Shown here piece after piece: positions 16,158 to 27,111 of a DNA stretch of 64,000 bases (position 1 is its first letter; every line of letters begins with the position of its first letter). Below the pieces are notes generated by a model. The model searched no databases. It worked only from the letters and a program-made list of their open reading frames with translations, and was not told where the DNA came from. Position numbers and translations under genes: made by a program. The DNA comes from Methanohalophilus sp. RSK (GTDB lineage: Archaea; Halobacteriota; Methanosarcinia; Methanosarcinales; Methanosarcinaceae): assembly GCF_003722075.1 (NCBI RefSeq), contig NZ_RDSK01000016.1, forward strand, positions 59,416 to 123,415, written 5' to 3'.

Positions 16158-17438
16158 TTATTTATTATTACCTTTCAGGGCATCCTGTACGATTTTCAGG
16201 GCGCAGAGTTCACCGCACATGGAACATGCATCACTTCCTGTCTTGCGGCTCTGGCGGATGGCAGCAGGTTTTTCACTGTCAATTGCAATGTCAAATTGTT
16301 TCTCCCAGTCTAGGTCACGTCTGGCTTGTGCCATCCGGAGGTCTGTTTGTCTTGCCTTTTCGCGCTGTCCCTGCCGTGTAAGATCGGCAGCATGTGCTGC
16401 TATCTTTGTGATAATTGCACCCTCCCGGATATCGTCTGCGGTGGGAAGGGCAAGGTGTTCTGCAGGAGTGGTCATGCACAGGAAGTCCGCTCCAGACATG
16501 CCGGCAATGGTTCCACCAATTGCGCCTGTAATATGGTCATAGCCGGGTGCGATATCCGTGACAAGCGGTCCGAGCAGGTAGAGGGGGGCTTCGTGGCAGA
16601 GTTGTTTCATGCTTTGCACACTCAGCTGTACCTCGTCAGCCGCCACGTGGCCGGGTCCTTCCACAAAGGTCTGGACATTGGATTTACGTGCCTCTTTTAC
16701 AAGTTCACCCAGGGTTATGAATTCCATGAATTTTGCATTATCCGAGGCATCATGGATACAACCCGGACGCATTCCGTCACCCAGGCTCAGGGTCATATCA
16801 TATTCTCTTGCTATTTCTATCAGGTAGTCAAATTCACTGTAGAGGGGATTTTCCTGCTCATTATGTATCATCCAGGCAATTGTAAAGGAGCCTCCCCTGC
16901 TGACAACATCCATCACCCTTTCCCCTTTACGCAGGCGTTGCAGAGCGTTCTGGTTCACTCCTGCATGGATTGTCACAAAATCCACGCCATCTTCTGCATG
17001 TTTGCGCACAGCATTGATGATGTCATCGGATGTCATGTCAACTACAGTTTTTTGGGAGGAAGCCGCCTGATAGATTGGCACTGTACCAAACGGTATATCT
17101 ACGGCCTGCATGAGACGTTTGCGAGTGGAATCAAGATCTCCTCCTGTGGAGAGATCCATTATGCTGTCTGCCCCGTACCTGACAGCAGTTTCTGCCTTTT
17201 CAACTTCATCATCCACATCAACAAAATCTCTCGAGGTTCCGACATTGGCGTTGACCTTGACACTCATACATTTTCCGACGCCTTTTGGGGATGTTTCCCT
17301 CAACACATTTTTTGGAATAGTAATAAGGCCCTCTGCAACATACTTTCTTACGATTTCGGGCTCAATACCCTCTTCCTCTGCAACCTTATGTATCTGCGGG
17401 GTGATGTTTCCCTTCTTTGCTTCATCCATCAATGTCAT
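16158..17438 (-). CDS. thiC: Phosphomethylpyrimidine synthase (ThiC)
   Basis: ThiC is a radical SAM enzyme converting aminoimidazole ribotide to HMP phosphate, the pyrimidine half of thiamine. The 426-residue product has the family core ([48 protein letters not shown]) and the C-terminal iron-sulfur motif C-x2-C-x4-C (CSMCGELC). The length fits the archaeal type, without the long N-terminal extension of bacterial ThiC. I see no TPP riboswitch in the short leader. The start ATG at 17438 has a weak ribosome site; 17429 is an alternative. Confidence 0.97.
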   Translation of the reverse strand: MTLMDEAKKGNITPQIHKVAEEEGIEPEIVRKYVAEGLITIPKNVLRETSPKGVGKCMSVKVNANVGTSRDFVDVDDEVEKAETAVRYGADSIMDLSTGGDLDSTRKRLMQAVDIPFGTVPIYQAASSQKTVVDMTSDDIINAVRKHAEDGVDFVTIHAGVNQNALQRLRKGERVMDVVSRGGSFTIAWMIHNEQENPLYSEFDYLIEIAREYDMTLSLGDGMRPGCIHDASDNAKFMEFITLGELVKEARKSNVQTFVEGPGHVAADEVQLSVQSMKQLCHEAPLYLLGPLVTDIAPGYDHITGAIGGTIAGMSGADFLCMTTPAEHLALPTADDIREGAIITKIAAHAADLTRQGQREKARQTDLRMAQARRDLDWEKQFDIAIDSEKPAAIRQSRKTGSDACSMCGELCALKIVQDALKGNNK

Positions 17439-17551
17439 TTTTAACGCCTGCCGTGTTTAATTTAGTCCAGAATAATAGGTATTCGCATATATAGGTTTCA
17501 CAGGTAAAAAAGGAATTAGAATGAAAGTCTATCGTTAAATGTTCATATCCA

Positions 17552-20269
17552 TTAAATAGATTGGATTGGAATTGTGAATATGTAGGTATTTCCGGCCCCA
17601 GGTTCACTTTCCACTTCTATCTCTCCGCCATGCAATTCTATATACTCTTTAGCAAGGGAAAGGCCCAGGACACTATCATGGGGTTTCATTCCGGCTTCAG
17701 AATATATTTCTTTGAAAGGTCTGAACAATTCTTCCAAATGGGCCGGAGAAATGCCGATTCCGGAATCATTTACTTCAAACCTCAGGTCATAACTGCTGTA
17801 TTCCATACTGATATGTACATTTCTTCCTTCAGGGGTAAAGTGTATTGCATTGATGATGAGGTTATACATTGCCTGCTTGATTTTTACTTTGTCCACATTT
17901 ATTGCCGGGATGTATTCAGGTATATCAGTAATTATTTCAACATTCCCGTCCTCTGCAAAAGGTTTGAGGAGTTTTAAAATATCACTGAGTAACTCACCAA
18001 TGGAAACCATTTCAATATTGAGTTCCATTTTTCCTGCTTCAACATCTGATATTTCCAGAATGTCATCAATTAAACCCATCAACTGTTCCGCACTTTTTTG
18101 TATACCTTGAATATGCTTTTGCTGTTTTGGATTGAGTTTTCCATACATATCATTGTGAAGCAACTGACTAAAACCAATTATGTTACCCAACGGAGTTCTA
18201 AGTTCATGACTCAAATTGGCCTTTAACTCTAAGTTGGTTTTGCTTACTTCCCTGGCATGAAGCCTGGCTTCTGCAAGTTCTTCCTCAGCACGCTTGTGAT
18301 CTGTAATGTCCTTTACGAATTCGACTGTACCGGTAATTTCACCGGTGGTGGAATCTTTTAATGGATAACCCAGGAGTTCGAACCATTGTGCTTCTGAGTC
18401 CGGTAAACCCGGTACAATATTTCTTTCTGTCTCGCCCGTTTCCATGCACCTGATTATCGGGCAAGGTGTACAGGGGCGGTCTCTGTCATGATAAGCTTCA
18501 TAACACTTTTTGCCTTCAAGAGGTATATTCTTTGCATACCACTTATTCATGGCATCATTTACTCGCACGATATTGAGATCTGCATCAAGGATGCTGACTC
18601 CGTCCTTTATGCTCTCAATAATGCTGTTCAGGAACAACTTGCTCTCGATCAATTCCTCTTCCATAAGTTTGGATTCTGTGATGTCTTTTGCAAAACCCAA
18701 ATATCTGTCATTGGAAAGTTTTACCGCAGCCACATTCCAGATACATTTGCTTCCATCATTTTTCACAAAACCCAGATCAATATCCGTATGTCCGGTTTTG
18801 ACAAGAGATTCAAAAGCTTCAATGGCCCTTTCATGATCTTCGGGAAGCGTGATGTCGATGAAGTTCATTGCGAGGAGTTCATCTTTTGAAAATCCCGTAA
18901 TTTCACAGGCTGCTTTATTGACTTCAATATAATCTCCGTTTTCATCGGCAACAAAAATACCATCCGGAGCATTATCAATATAACTCCTGAACTTCGCCTC
19001 ACTTTTCTTAAGGGCATTTTCCGTGTTCTTCAGTTCAGTAATATCAATCCCGGTAGCAGCTATATAATGGTCGTTCTCTTTCTCACCCTTATGAACTACA
19101 GCACCCATCAACATAGGGAATTCGGTTCCATCCCTATGGATGTGCCAGATCTCACGATGCTTGTAATCCGAATCTTCAATAAGTTGATCTCTGAATTTGC
19201 AGGCAGTTTCCAGATTGTCCTCACTGTGGAAAAGAGAAATATTTTTTCCAATTACTTCTTCAGGAGCGTAACCATGAATATTTGCAAAATAATCGTTTAT
19301 ATATTTGATATTACCATCAATATCAACAATGATGCTGCCATAATTGGCCCTGTCAGCAATATTTTTGAATTTCCTTATTTCTTTTTGGGCCAGATTACGT
19401 CCGGTGACATCAATTCCTGAAGCGATTATGTTTGTGACTTCTCCCTTATCATTTTTCATCACAGAGTTGTGCCATTCGATTACAACTTCTTTGTTACTGG
19501 CGTTAAGGATTGGATTTTCATAACCCTGTACAAATTCTCCTTTTCCAGATACGATGTCATGTAGTACCTGTTTGACAGGTTTTCTGTATCTAGAGGGAAT
19601 GAAATTATCAATCCAGTTTTTCCCGACAATTTCTTCCTGAGAGTATCCAAGTATTTCTGAAGTCTTACGATTGGAAAAAGTCACGTTTCCTTCAGGGTCC
19701 AATAAGAGGAAAATAAACTCTGCAGCATCCAGGCACTCACCGGTCCTTTCCTTTTCTTCCTTTAATTCTTTCTCTCTTGCCTTAAGTTCGTCTTCACTTT
19801 TTATCTTTAAAATCAAATTACCTATCTGGACGGCAATGGATTCCAGAACTATTTTTGTATCTTCAGCAATCCCTTCAGGATTAAAAGACGCGATAACAAA
19901 TGAGGCAATTACCTCCCCATCTCCTTTCTTTATTGGAATGATGCCGACGGTTTCCATTTCCTTAATATATTCTTTGTCCTTGAGTGTGCCAGCAATTTCC
20001 TCGGGTGGCATGTAACGAATTTTACCTTCTTCAACGATCTTTGCCTGCAATGAATCCGCAGGGTAATGCTGGATATTTTTCAAGATGTCTTCAGGAACGT
20101 CGCCTTCATAGGCTATAAGTCCAAATCCACCATTTTTTGATCTGAGGTATATCGCTGTGACGTCAATATCTTTCAGTGAAAGAATATGTTTTAACAAAGA
20201 ATGAAAAGCAGTTTCTAAATTGTTTGATGCGCCAAGCTCAATAGCAATATCTCTCTGCAAGGCTAACAT
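17552..20269 (-). CDS. Multi-PAS/GAF sensor histidine kinase
   Basis: The start at 20269 (MLALQRD) follows AGGG; a TTG at 20287 is less likely. The 905-residue cytosolic protein has an N-terminal GAF-like domain (about 1-165), four PAS/PAC modules (about 185-315, 315-435, 435-560 and 560-670), HisKA with H688 (NLSHELRTPLGNII) and an ATPase domain with NDSGIGISPAHLEELF. The fourth PAS carries a Cys-rich stretch (RPCTPCPIIRC), possibly a heme or Fe-S site. No transmembrane helix is seen and no response regulator is adjacent. Confidence 0.93.
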   Translation of the reverse strand: MLALQRDIAIELGASNNLETAFHSLLKHILSLKDIDVTAIYLRSKNGGFGLIAYEGDVPEDILKNIQHYPADSLQAKIVEEGKIRYMPPEEIAGTLKDKEYIKEMETVGIIPIKKGDGEVIASFVIASFNPEGIAEDTKIVLESIAVQIGNLILKIKSEDELKAREKELKEEKERTGECLDAAEFIFLLLDPEGNVTFSNRKTSEILGYSQEEIVGKNWIDNFIPSRYRKPVKQVLHDIVSGKGEFVQGYENPILNASNKEVVIEWHNSVMKNDKGEVTNIIASGIDVTGRNLAQKEIRKFKNIADRANYGSIIVDIDGNIKYINDYFANIHGYAPEEVIGKNISLFHSEDNLETACKFRDQLIEDSDYKHREIWHIHRDGTEFPMLMGAVVHKGEKENDHYIAATGIDITELKNTENALKKSEAKFRSYIDNAPDGIFVADENGDYIEVNKAACEITGFSKDELLAMNFIDITLPEDHERAIEAFESLVKTGHTDIDLGFVKNDGSKCIWNVAAVKLSNDRYLGFAKDITESKLMEEELIESKLFLNSIIESIKDGVSILDADLNIVRVNDAMNKWYAKNIPLEGKKCYEAYHDRDRPCTPCPIIRCMETGETERNIVPGLPDSEAQWFELLGYPLKDSTTGEITGTVEFVKDITDHKRAEEELAEARLHAREVSKTNLELKANLSHELRTPLGNIIGFSQLLHNDMYGKLNPKQQKHIQGIQKSAEQLMGLIDDILEISDVEAGKMELNIEMVSIGELLSDILKLLKPFAEDGNVEIITDIPEYIPAINVDKVKIKQAMYNLIINAIHFTPEGRNVHISMEYSSYDLRFEVNDSGIGISPAHLEELFRPFKEIYSEAGMKPHDSVLGLSLAKEYIELHGGEIEVESEPGAGNTYIFTIPIQSI

Positions 20270-20510
20270 CTTTTCCCTGTTCAACAAAGTATTCCCCAGT
20301 GTAGAGTTAGTGATTTATAGGCATATAATGATTTACATGACTATATTTTTGGTTATGTTATGTATACACAAAAAGGCTGCATTTATTTTAATTTGTTGAT
20401 TGTATTTGTTTATATATAAATCAATAGTACAAATCTTGTCTTAATGAACACTTAATGAAACGTTTCCAGCTACCTTTATGTAATCATGGCAACATCTAGT
20501 TGCCCTGTAT

Positions 20511-22841
20511 ATGACTATTGTTGTATTTGCTGAAAAAAACAAGGCTGCAGCCAAACTTGCGACTATTTTGAGCGGAGGAAATAGTGCGAGGGAGCATGTG
20601 GCTGATCTGCCGGTGTATTCCTTTGTGGCTAAAGGAGATGAATACAAAATAATTGGTCTTGCCGGGCACATTACATCCTATGATTTCGATCCGGCTTACC
20701 GGGATTGGAAGGCAATTGACCCTGCGGTTTTGTTGACAGCTGACCCGATCAAAAATATCACCAAGAAAAATTATGAACGGGCTGTCAGGCAACTTGCAAA
20801 ACAGGCAGATTCCATTGTACTTGCCTGTGACTATGACCGGGAAGGGGAGAATATCGGTTTTGAGGCACGTGATATTGCTCTGCAGGTCAGGAAAGTGCCG
20901 GTAAAAAGGGCCAGGTTTTCTTCCCTGTCTGCAAATGAGGTTCAAAGGGCTTTTAATAATCTTGTAGAACCGGATACCAACCTTGCCCTGTCCGCGGATA
21001 CCCGGCAGATACTTGACCTGAGAATGGGTGCGGCTTTCACCCGTTTTATGACCCTTGCTGTGCGGGAGAAGGCATACACCAAAAACATCCTGTCAATTGG
21101 TCCCTGCCAGACTCCAACCTGCGGTTTTGTCTATGAAAGGGAAAAAACCATCCGTGATTTTCAACCCGAGGATTTCTGGAAGATAGAAGCGGTTTTCCAG
21201 AAAGGGGGCACTGAATTTGAAGGTGTGCACCGTAAAGGCAACATGCGGGATGTTGAACTTGCAAAACAGATATATGAAAAACTGCAGGGCACCAGAGAAG
21301 CCACTATGTTTCGCCTCAATATCAAAGAAAAACAGATCAATCCTCCCTATCCTCTAAATACGAATGAATTCCTCAAACGGGCTTCCAAATTCCTGGATAC
21401 CAGTCCGGAAAAAGCCCTGGAAACAGCAGAGCAGCTTTACCTGGCTGGATTTATCAGTTATCCCAGGACAGAAACAAACCGCTATCCTGAGAACCATGAC
21501 TTTAAATCCATGCTTAAAAACCTGCTCAGGATAGGTGAATATGCTTCCTTTGCAGAAAATTTACTCAAAACGACAGTATCTCCCCGCAACGGGAAAAAGG
21601 ACGGCCATGATCACCCGCCTATCCATCCTATAAAGGCAGTTTCCGAAAAACAGGTCAAAAATGCAGTTAAACTGGATAATTCCTGGAAGGTATATGATCT
21701 GATTGTGCGTCATTTTCTTGCCAATCTTATGGATCCTGCCCTCTTTGAAAAAACTCACATGGAAGTGCATGTGAAGGATGAACCTTTTGATTGTAAGGGT
21801 TCGGTTATGAAATCCGAAGGATGGAAACAGGTCTATCCGTTTGAAATATCAAAAGAAAACCTCCTTCCTCATGTACAAGAAGGGGACAAGGTAGTTGTAA
21901 ACAAACTCACAAACACCAAATCCCAGACCACACCTCCCAAACGCCTAACTGAGGCCGAACTTCTGACCCTCATGGATAAACATGGTATCGGAACCAAGGC
22001 AACAGCCCCATCACACATCGAAACAAACAAGAAAAGAGGCTATTTTGAGATTAAAGGCAAGACCATTTCTATGCTGGATACCGGTTTTAATCTCATGGAT
22101 GCACTGGGGGTTTCAGTACCTATATTGATACAACCTGAAATCAGGGCAAAAATTGAAGGGTTGATAGAAGATGTTGAGGAGGGAAAGAAATCCTTTGACG
22201 AGGCCATCAGTGAAGGTACCGCTCTTATACAGAAAATGTATACCCGGCTCAAGTCCGGTAAAGGCGATATTGTGCTGCGTATTGCAGGTTCTATAAAGGA
22301 TGAGAAACTGGCTGAAGATAAGAATAATCACATTGGCAAATGCGATAAATGTGGCAGGACGCTGAGTATTATACGTACTGATAAGGGTCGTTTTGTAGGT
22401 TGCAGCGGCTATCCGCAATGTCGCAATACATATCCTCTCCCCCGGAAAGGCTCTCTGGATGTAATGCGCTCCCGGGAGTGCAAAAAGGGTGGGTTTGCCG
22501 TAATCAAGGTAGGCGGTGGAAAATATTACTGGAGCGTGGGAATTGGTCCATGTTTTAATTGCGAAAAACAAAAACTATGCTTCCCGCCTACTGTAATCGG
22601 TAAATGTCCTTCCTGTGGCTCTGATATGATATTGATTGAGACCAAAGATTCGAAATTCCTGGGATGTGCAAGACGCTGTGGTTTTACATGTTCCTATCCC
22701 CAAAAAGGGCGGGTTACACTACGGGAGGAGACCTGTGAAGAATGTGGGTGGAAAATTGTCAGGGTAAAGGAACCCAAAAAGGATGCCAGGCATTATTGCA
22801 TTAACCGCAAATGCAATAAAAAATTCAAAAATCTGCTCTGA
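20511..22841 (+). CDS. topA: DNA topoisomerase I (type IA, archaeal)
   Basis: The 776-residue enzyme relaxes negative supercoils. The Toprim domain has E8 (VVFAEKN) and the acidic triad D107, D109, E111 (CDYDREGE), and the catalytic tyrosine is Y317 in GFISYPRTETNRYP. The C-terminus carries three zinc ribbons (from about 600: CDKCG...CSGYPQC, CPSCG...CARRC, CEECG...CINRKC), usual for archaeal topo I/III. It is followed 9 bases later by a DUF123 gene. Upstream is a 220-base divergent spacer shared with the PAS kinase. Confidence 0.96.
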   Translation: MTIVVFAEKNKAAAKLATILSGGNSAREHVADLPVYSFVAKGDEYKIIGLAGHITSYDFDPAYRDWKAIDPAVLLTADPIKNITKKNYERAVRQLAKQADSIVLACDYDREGENIGFEARDIALQVRKVPVKRARFSSLSANEVQRAFNNLVEPDTNLALSADTRQILDLRMGAAFTRFMTLAVREKAYTKNILSIGPCQTPTCGFVYEREKTIRDFQPEDFWKIEAVFQKGGTEFEGVHRKGNMRDVELAKQIYEKLQGTREATMFRLNIKEKQINPPYPLNTNEFLKRASKFLDTSPEKALETAEQLYLAGFISYPRTETNRYPENHDFKSMLKNLLRIGEYASFAENLLKTTVSPRNGKKDGHDHPPIHPIKAVSEKQVKNAVKLDNSWKVYDLIVRHFLANLMDPALFEKTHMEVHVKDEPFDCKGSVMKSEGWKQVYPFEISKENLLPHVQEGDKVVVNKLTNTKSQTTPPKRLTEAELLTLMDKHGIGTKATAPSHIETNKKRGYFEIKGKTISMLDTGFNLMDALGVSVPILIQPEIRAKIEGLIEDVEEGKKSFDEAISEGTALIQKMYTRLKSGKGDIVLRIAGSIKDEKLAEDKNNHIGKCDKCGRTLSIIRTDKGRFVGCSGYPQCRNTYPLPRKGSLDVMRSRECKKGGFAVIKVGGGKYYWSVGIGPCFNCEKQKLCFPPTVIGKCPSCGSDMILIETKDSKFLGCARRCGFTCSYPQKGRVTLREETCEECGWKIVRVKEPKKDARHYCINRKCNKKFKNLL

Positions 22842-22850
22842 GGTTATATC

Positions 22851-23294
22851 ATGTGTCCCAAAGGGACCTACTGCCTTATACTGAATACGGATGGCTGTAC
22901 GGTTAGTGTGGGCAGTCTCAAATCCCTAGTATTTAATGCAGGCTATTATATTTATGTGGGGTCTGCACTGGGTCCCGGCGGACTCAAACGTATGCATCGC
23001 CACCAAAAGCTTGCCTGTCAAAAGGACAAAAAACCCAGGTGGCATATTGATTATTTACTTATCCATCCGGATTTTGAGTTTGTGGATGTTGTTTACACCT
23101 ACTCTGAAAAACATATCGAATGTGACATTGCTGGCAACCTGCAGGGTGACTATGTGCCAAAATTCGGTTGCTCGGATTGCTCCTGTCAATCCCATCTATT
23201 CCACAGGCTGGATTGGCCTGCAAATGAAATAAAATCAGTAATCGAAACAATCGGGCTAAAACCAAAAATGCTGGGAAAGGATGGTGATTCCTGA
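22851..23294 (+). CDS. DUF123 GIY-YIG nuclease-domain protein
   Basis: The 147-residue protein has the GIY-YIG-like core of the DUF123 family (GTYCLIL...AGYYIYVGSALGPGGLKRMHRH...WHIDYLL) and a cysteine cluster (CSDCSCQSH). Related archaeal proteins are small, sometimes fused to endonuclease III, and are thought to act in DNA repair. GAGGTTAT precedes the ATG. Position directly behind topA suggests co-transcription. Confidence 0.88.
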   Translation: MCPKGTYCLILNTDGCTVSVGSLKSLVFNAGYYIYVGSALGPGGLKRMHRHQKLACQKDKKPRWHIDYLLIHPDFEFVDVVYTYSEKHIECDIAGNLQGDYVPKFGCSDCSCQSHLFHRLDWPANEIKSVIETIGLKPKMLGKDGDS

Positions 23295-23304
23295 AAATCA
23301 CCAT
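23281..23304. terminator. Hairpin over the stops of convergent genes
   Basis: ATGGTGATT (23281-23289) and AATCACCAT (23296-23304) form a perfect 9-base stem with a 6-base loop. It covers the end of the DUF123 gene and the stop of the nitroreductase gene, with TTATT following. Probable bidirectional terminator. Confidence 0.5.
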
Positions 23305-23816
23305 TTATTCTCAAAACTATCCCTGTATGTAATTTCTGCCAGGGATTTCCTGGTAGATGACCTTTCTTCATCTGTCGGATGGCCGATTGCAATGACAGCC
23401 ATAAGTTCCATATCTGCCGGTGCTTTGAGAATTGAGTTTACTTTATCTTCCTGATTGAGTATTTCTCCCAGCCAGACAGCACCCAGGCCAATTTCATTGC
23501 AGGCAAGAAGCATGTTTTCTATAGAAGCACCTATGGACTGGATGTCCTTGGTACGGTTGTATCCGCTTTCCTTATCGAAATAGAAAGCAACAAGCACTTT
23601 AGCCCCTTTCACGGTATCAGTGTAATGGGTGCAATTTGATAACGCTTCAATAGTATCTTCCCTGCGAATCACCACAAACTTCCAGGGCTGGTTATTGAGA
23701 CCGGAAGGAGCCCAGCGGGCACATTCTAACAGAGTTATGATGGCCTCATCATCCACATCCTTTTCCGTAAAACGGCGTACACTTCTGCGGTTGTAGATAT
23801 TATCTAACGTGTTCAT
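23298..23816 (-). CDS. Nitroreductase family flavoprotein
   Basis: The start at 23816 follows GGAGGAAAAC. The 172-residue protein is a small FMN-dependent nitroreductase: IYNRRSVRRFTEKDV at the N-terminus binds the FMN phosphate, then CARWAPSGLNNQPWKFVVI, and EIGLGAVWLGEI near the C-terminus. It probably reduces quinones or nitro compounds with NAD(P)H; the physiological substrate is unknown. It follows ilvC by 41 bases on the same strand but does not look part of that pathway. Confidence 0.93.
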   Translation of the reverse strand: MNTLDNIYNRRSVRRFTEKDVDDEAIITLLECARWAPSGLNNQPWKFVVIRREDTIEALSNCTHYTDTVKGAKVLVAFYFDKESGYNRTKDIQSIGASIENMLLACNEIGLGAVWLGEILNQEDKVNSILKAPADMELMAVIAIGHPTDEERSSTRKSLAEITYRDSFENKW

Positions 23817-23857
23817 GTTTTCCTCCAAAAAAGGAAAGGGAAAAAGAGAGAAAAAGA

Positions 23858-24865
23858 TTACTTTTCGTTGAGTTCACTGTTAAGCCAGGGCATCATGGCA
23901 CGCAGTTTCCTGCCTACCTCTTCAACCGGGTGTTCCCTGTCCTGGCGCTCCATTGCTTTGAGGACAGGATTGTTGGCCTTATTTTCCAGTACGAAATCTT
24001 TTGCAAATTCACCACTCTGTATGCGATCCAGGGCTTCATACATTGCCAGTCTGGATTCATCGTTGATGACCTTGGGTCCAACTGTCATTCCACCATATTC
24101 TGCTGTGTTGGAAACAGAGTACCACATTTTTTCCAGTCCGCCTTCGTGTATGAGGTCTACGATAAGTTTGACTTCGTGCAGTGTCTCAAAATAGGCCATT
24201 TCCGGTTTGTAACCTGCTTCGACAAGAACCTCAAAGGAATTCTTGATCAGGGAAGCCACACCTCCACAAAGGTCTACCTGTTCACCGAAAAGATCGGTCT
24301 CGGTTTCCTCGCGGAAGGTTGTTTCGATGACACCCGCACGGGTACATCCCACACCCCGGGCATGGGCAAGGGCCAGTTTCTTTGCATTGCCTGTAGCATC
24401 CTGGTAGATAGCGATCAGACCGGGCACACCGGCATTGTCCATGTAGGTCCTCCTGACCAGATGTCCCGGACTCTTTGGAGCAACCATGTAGACATCAACA
24501 TCTGCTGGGGGAACGATCTGGTTGTAGTGGATGTTGAATCCATGGGAGAAGACAAGTGCATTACCTGCTTCAAGTCCCGGTTCGATTTTATCCCTGTATA
24601 CATCAGCCTGTACTTCGTCGGGCATGAGAATCTGGATAATGTCGGCTTCCCTTGCAGCGTCTTCAACAGACATGACCTTCAAGCCATCTTCTTCTGCCTG
24701 TTTCCACCGTCTGCTGCCAGCCCTCAGGCCGACCACTACATCAAGACCGGAGTCATGAAGGTTCTGTGCCTGGGCGTGTCCCTGGCTGCCATAACCGATA
24801 ACTGCAATCTTCTTGCTATCCATCACTGAAAAATCAGCATCTTCATCGTAATATAGGTCTACCAT
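23858..24865 (-). CDS. ilvC: Ketol-acid reductoisomerase
   Basis: IlvC isomerises and reduces acetolactate or acetohydroxybutyrate in valine and isoleucine synthesis. The 335-residue short class I form has the nucleotide site [26 protein letters not shown], and the catalytic C-terminal helices ([30 protein letters not shown]). AGGAGATTG stands before the ATG. It is the last gene of the leuA-ilvB-ilvN-ilvC operon. Confidence 0.97.
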   Translation of the reverse strand: MVDLYYDEDADFSVMDSKKIAVIGYGSQGHAQAQNLHDSGLDVVVGLRAGSRRWKQAEEDGLKVMSVEDAAREADIIQILMPDEVQADVYRDKIEPGLEAGNALVFSHGFNIHYNQIVPPADVDVYMVAPKSPGHLVRRTYMDNAGVPGLIAIYQDATGNAKKLALAHARGVGCTRAGVIETTFREETETDLFGEQVDLCGGVASLIKNSFEVLVEAGYKPEMAYFETLHEVKLIVDLIHEGGLEKMWYSVSNTAEYGGMTVGPKVINDESRLAMYEALDRIQSGEFAKDFVLENKANNPVLKAMERQDREHPVEEVGRKLRAMMPWLNSELNEK

Positions 24866-24894
24866 TTATTTCAATCTCCTGTTAAATATTATAG

Positions 24895-25380
24895 TTATGA
24901 ACTTTTTGAGCCCCTTGTTAGGGCAATTCTTCCTGTACGGACAAGTTCCTTGATTCCGAAGGGTTTGAGAAGTTTCTCAATAGCTGCAATTTTTTCTTCA
25001 TCACCGGTAACTTCAATGATAATGGATTTTGAAGCCACGTCAATAATGCGTGCACGGAATATATCCACTATCTGGATAATTTCGGCCCTTGTATCCTTAT
25101 CAGACTTAACCTTGATAAGAGCCAGTTCCCTTTCCACGGATTCATCAGCACCAAGATCGGTGACACGAATCACATCGATCAGCTTATTCAGTTGTTTGCC
25201 AACCTGTTCTACTACATGATCATCTCCGCGGACCACCAGGGTCATTCTGGAGATGTTAGGATCCTCGGTAACTCCTACTGCAAGACTATCGATATTATAT
25301 CCGCGTCTTGCAAAGAGCCCTGCCACCCTTGACAGCACTCCAAACTTGTTCTCTACCAGAACTGCAAGTGTGTGTCTCAT
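24895..25380 (-). CDS. ilvN: Acetolactate synthase small (regulatory) subunit
   Basis: The 161-residue protein has an N-terminal ACT domain ([34 protein letters not shown]) and the C-terminal domain of the IlvN/IlvH family. It binds the catalytic subunit and transmits valine feedback inhibition. The ATG overlaps the ilvB stop (ATGA), so translation is coupled. Length is as usual for the family. Confidence 0.96.
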   Translation of the reverse strand: MRHTLAVLVENKFGVLSRVAGLFARRGYNIDSLAVGVTEDPNISRMTLVVRGDDHVVEQVGKQLNKLIDVIRVTDLGADESVERELALIKVKSDKDTRAEIIQIVDIFRARIIDVASKSIIIEVTGDEEKIAAIEKLLKPFGIKELVRTGRIALTRGSKSS

Positions 25381-27077
25381 TCTTTCCTCTCCAGGTCAAG
25401 TATTTCATTGATAGGTGCACCTGCAGGCACCATTGGCGATACGTTCTCTTCACATTCTACAACAAAGTCTATGATTACCGGTTTACCGGAATTCATCGCT
25501 TTTTCAAGGGCCGGTTTGACCTCGGAAGTTTTCTCAACCCTGATACCAACCGCACCATAAGCTTCGGCCAGTTTCACGAAATCAACACTGTCCCGGATGC
25601 AGGTATGTGAATATCGCTTTTCAAAGAACAATTCCTGCCACTGCCTGACCATTCCCAGGTAACCGTTGTTCATTATGGCTACGATCACCGGAATGTCATT
25701 CTGGACAGCAGTTGCTATTTCCTGGGAATTCATCTGGAAAGAACCATCGCCTGCAATATTGAAGACAACCCTATCCGGCTTTCCTACCTTGGCACCGATT
25801 GACGCAGGATAGCCGTATCCCATTGTCCCAAGTCCCCCGGATGTGATGAAACTGCGAGGTTGGCTAAATTTGTAATACTGGGCTGCCCACATCTGGTGTT
25901 GGCCGACTTCAGTAACTATGATAGCATCTTTGCATGCTTCATAGATCTGTTCAATAATGTACTGGGGTTTGAGTCCGTCCTGTTCACCAACATAGTGCAG
26001 GGGATAGGATTTTTTCCAGCCCTCTATCCTGTCAAGCCACTCCTTCCGGTTTTCTTTCTCCACAGGCTTTACATATTTGTAAAGGGAGGCAAGGATGTTC
26101 TTTGCATCCCCTACAATCGGTATATCCACCGTTATGTTCTTGGAAATCTCAGCAGGATCGATGTCAATATGCAGGATCTTTGCATTGGGTGCAAAGGATG
26201 CAAGTTTCCCCGTAACACGGTCGTCAAATCTGGCACCGACTGCTATGAGAAGGTCACATTCCTGTATGGCGTAGTTGGCATATTTAGTTCCGTGCATGCC
26301 GGGCATTCCTACGTAGAGGGGATGTTGGGTCGGGAACCCTCCTATTCCAGTAAGGGTAGTGGTAACGGGAGTCTGTATATGTTCGGCGAATTGCAGTAGT
26401 TCTTCACTGGCATTGGATCCCAGTATTCCACCGCCTGCATATATCAAAGGCTGATGGGCTTTTTCAATTGCAGATGCAGCCCGCTTTACCTGCTGGAGGT
26501 TTCCCTTGTAGGTTGGTTTATAACCTTTAAGATCCACTTCATCCGGATAGGAAAATTCGATTTCCTCGGTTGTGATGTCCTTGGGTAGATCTATCAAGAC
26601 GGGTCCGGGCCTTCCTGTGGATGCAATGTGGAAAGCCTCCTTGATTATACGGGGCAGATCCTTTGCATCCTGCACAAGGTAATTGTGCTTGGTGATTGGC
26701 ATTGTGATGCCGGTTATATTGGCTTCCTGGAACGCATCGTTGCCTATCATTGAACGGGGCACCTGTCCTGTGAGTGCGACCATGGGGATTGAGTCCATGT
26801 ATGCATTGGCGATCCCTGTTACAAGGTTGGTGGCACCTGGTCCGGAGGTTGCAAGACAGACACCGACTTTGCCGGTGGCCCTCGCATACCCTTCAGCGGC
26901 ATGGGCGGCTGCCTGTTCATGCCTGACAAGAATGTGCTTGAGATCGGATTTATATATCTCATCATATATGTGAAGAAGGACACCACCGGGATAGCCGAAG
27001 ATAACCTCCACATTTTCCTCATAGAGGCACTCGATGATCGCGCGTGCACCTGTCATCTTCCTGGTATTTTCACTCAT
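25377..27077 (-). CDS. ilvB: Acetolactate synthase large (catalytic) subunit
   Basis: The 566-residue ThDP enzyme condenses pyruvate with pyruvate or 2-oxobutyrate. It shows the N-terminal ThDP glutamate ([22 protein letters not shown]), the central FAD-type domain ([13 protein letters not shown]) and the ThDP-Mg motif GDGSFQMN...[13 protein letters not shown]. It is followed by ilvN with overlap and preceded by the leuA-like gene by 34 bases. Confidence 0.97.
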   Translation of the reverse strand: MSENTRKMTGARAIIECLYEENVEVIFGYPGGVLLHIYDEIYKSDLKHILVRHEQAAAHAAEGYARATGKVGVCLATSGPGATNLVTGIANAYMDSIPMVALTGQVPRSMIGNDAFQEANITGITMPITKHNYLVQDAKDLPRIIKEAFHIASTGRPGPVLIDLPKDITTEEIEFSYPDEVDLKGYKPTYKGNLQQVKRAASAIEKAHQPLIYAGGGILGSNASEELLQFAEHIQTPVTTTLTGIGGFPTQHPLYVGMPGMHGTKYANYAIQECDLLIAVGARFDDRVTGKLASFAPNAKILHIDIDPAEISKNITVDIPIVGDAKNILASLYKYVKPVEKENRKEWLDRIEGWKKSYPLHYVGEQDGLKPQYIIEQIYEACKDAIIVTEVGQHQMWAAQYYKFSQPRSFITSGGLGTMGYGYPASIGAKVGKPDRVVFNIAGDGSFQMNSQEIATAVQNDIPVIVAIMNNGYLGMVRQWQELFFEKRYSHTCIRDSVDFVKLAEAYGAVGIRVEKTSEVKPALEKAMNSGKPVIIDFVVECEENVSPMVPAGAPINEILDLERKE

Positions 27078-27111
27078 TATATCCCTTCGTTTTCTTCTCT
27101 TGCTTCTAACT

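Noticed and set aside
16326..17444. Long plus-strand open frame (372 codons) opposite thiC
   Set aside because: It is the antisense shadow of the well-conserved thiC gene and its translation has no recognisable domain.
23930..24829. Plus-strand open frame opposite ilvC
   Set aside because: Shadow of a fully conserved ketol-acid reductoisomerase.
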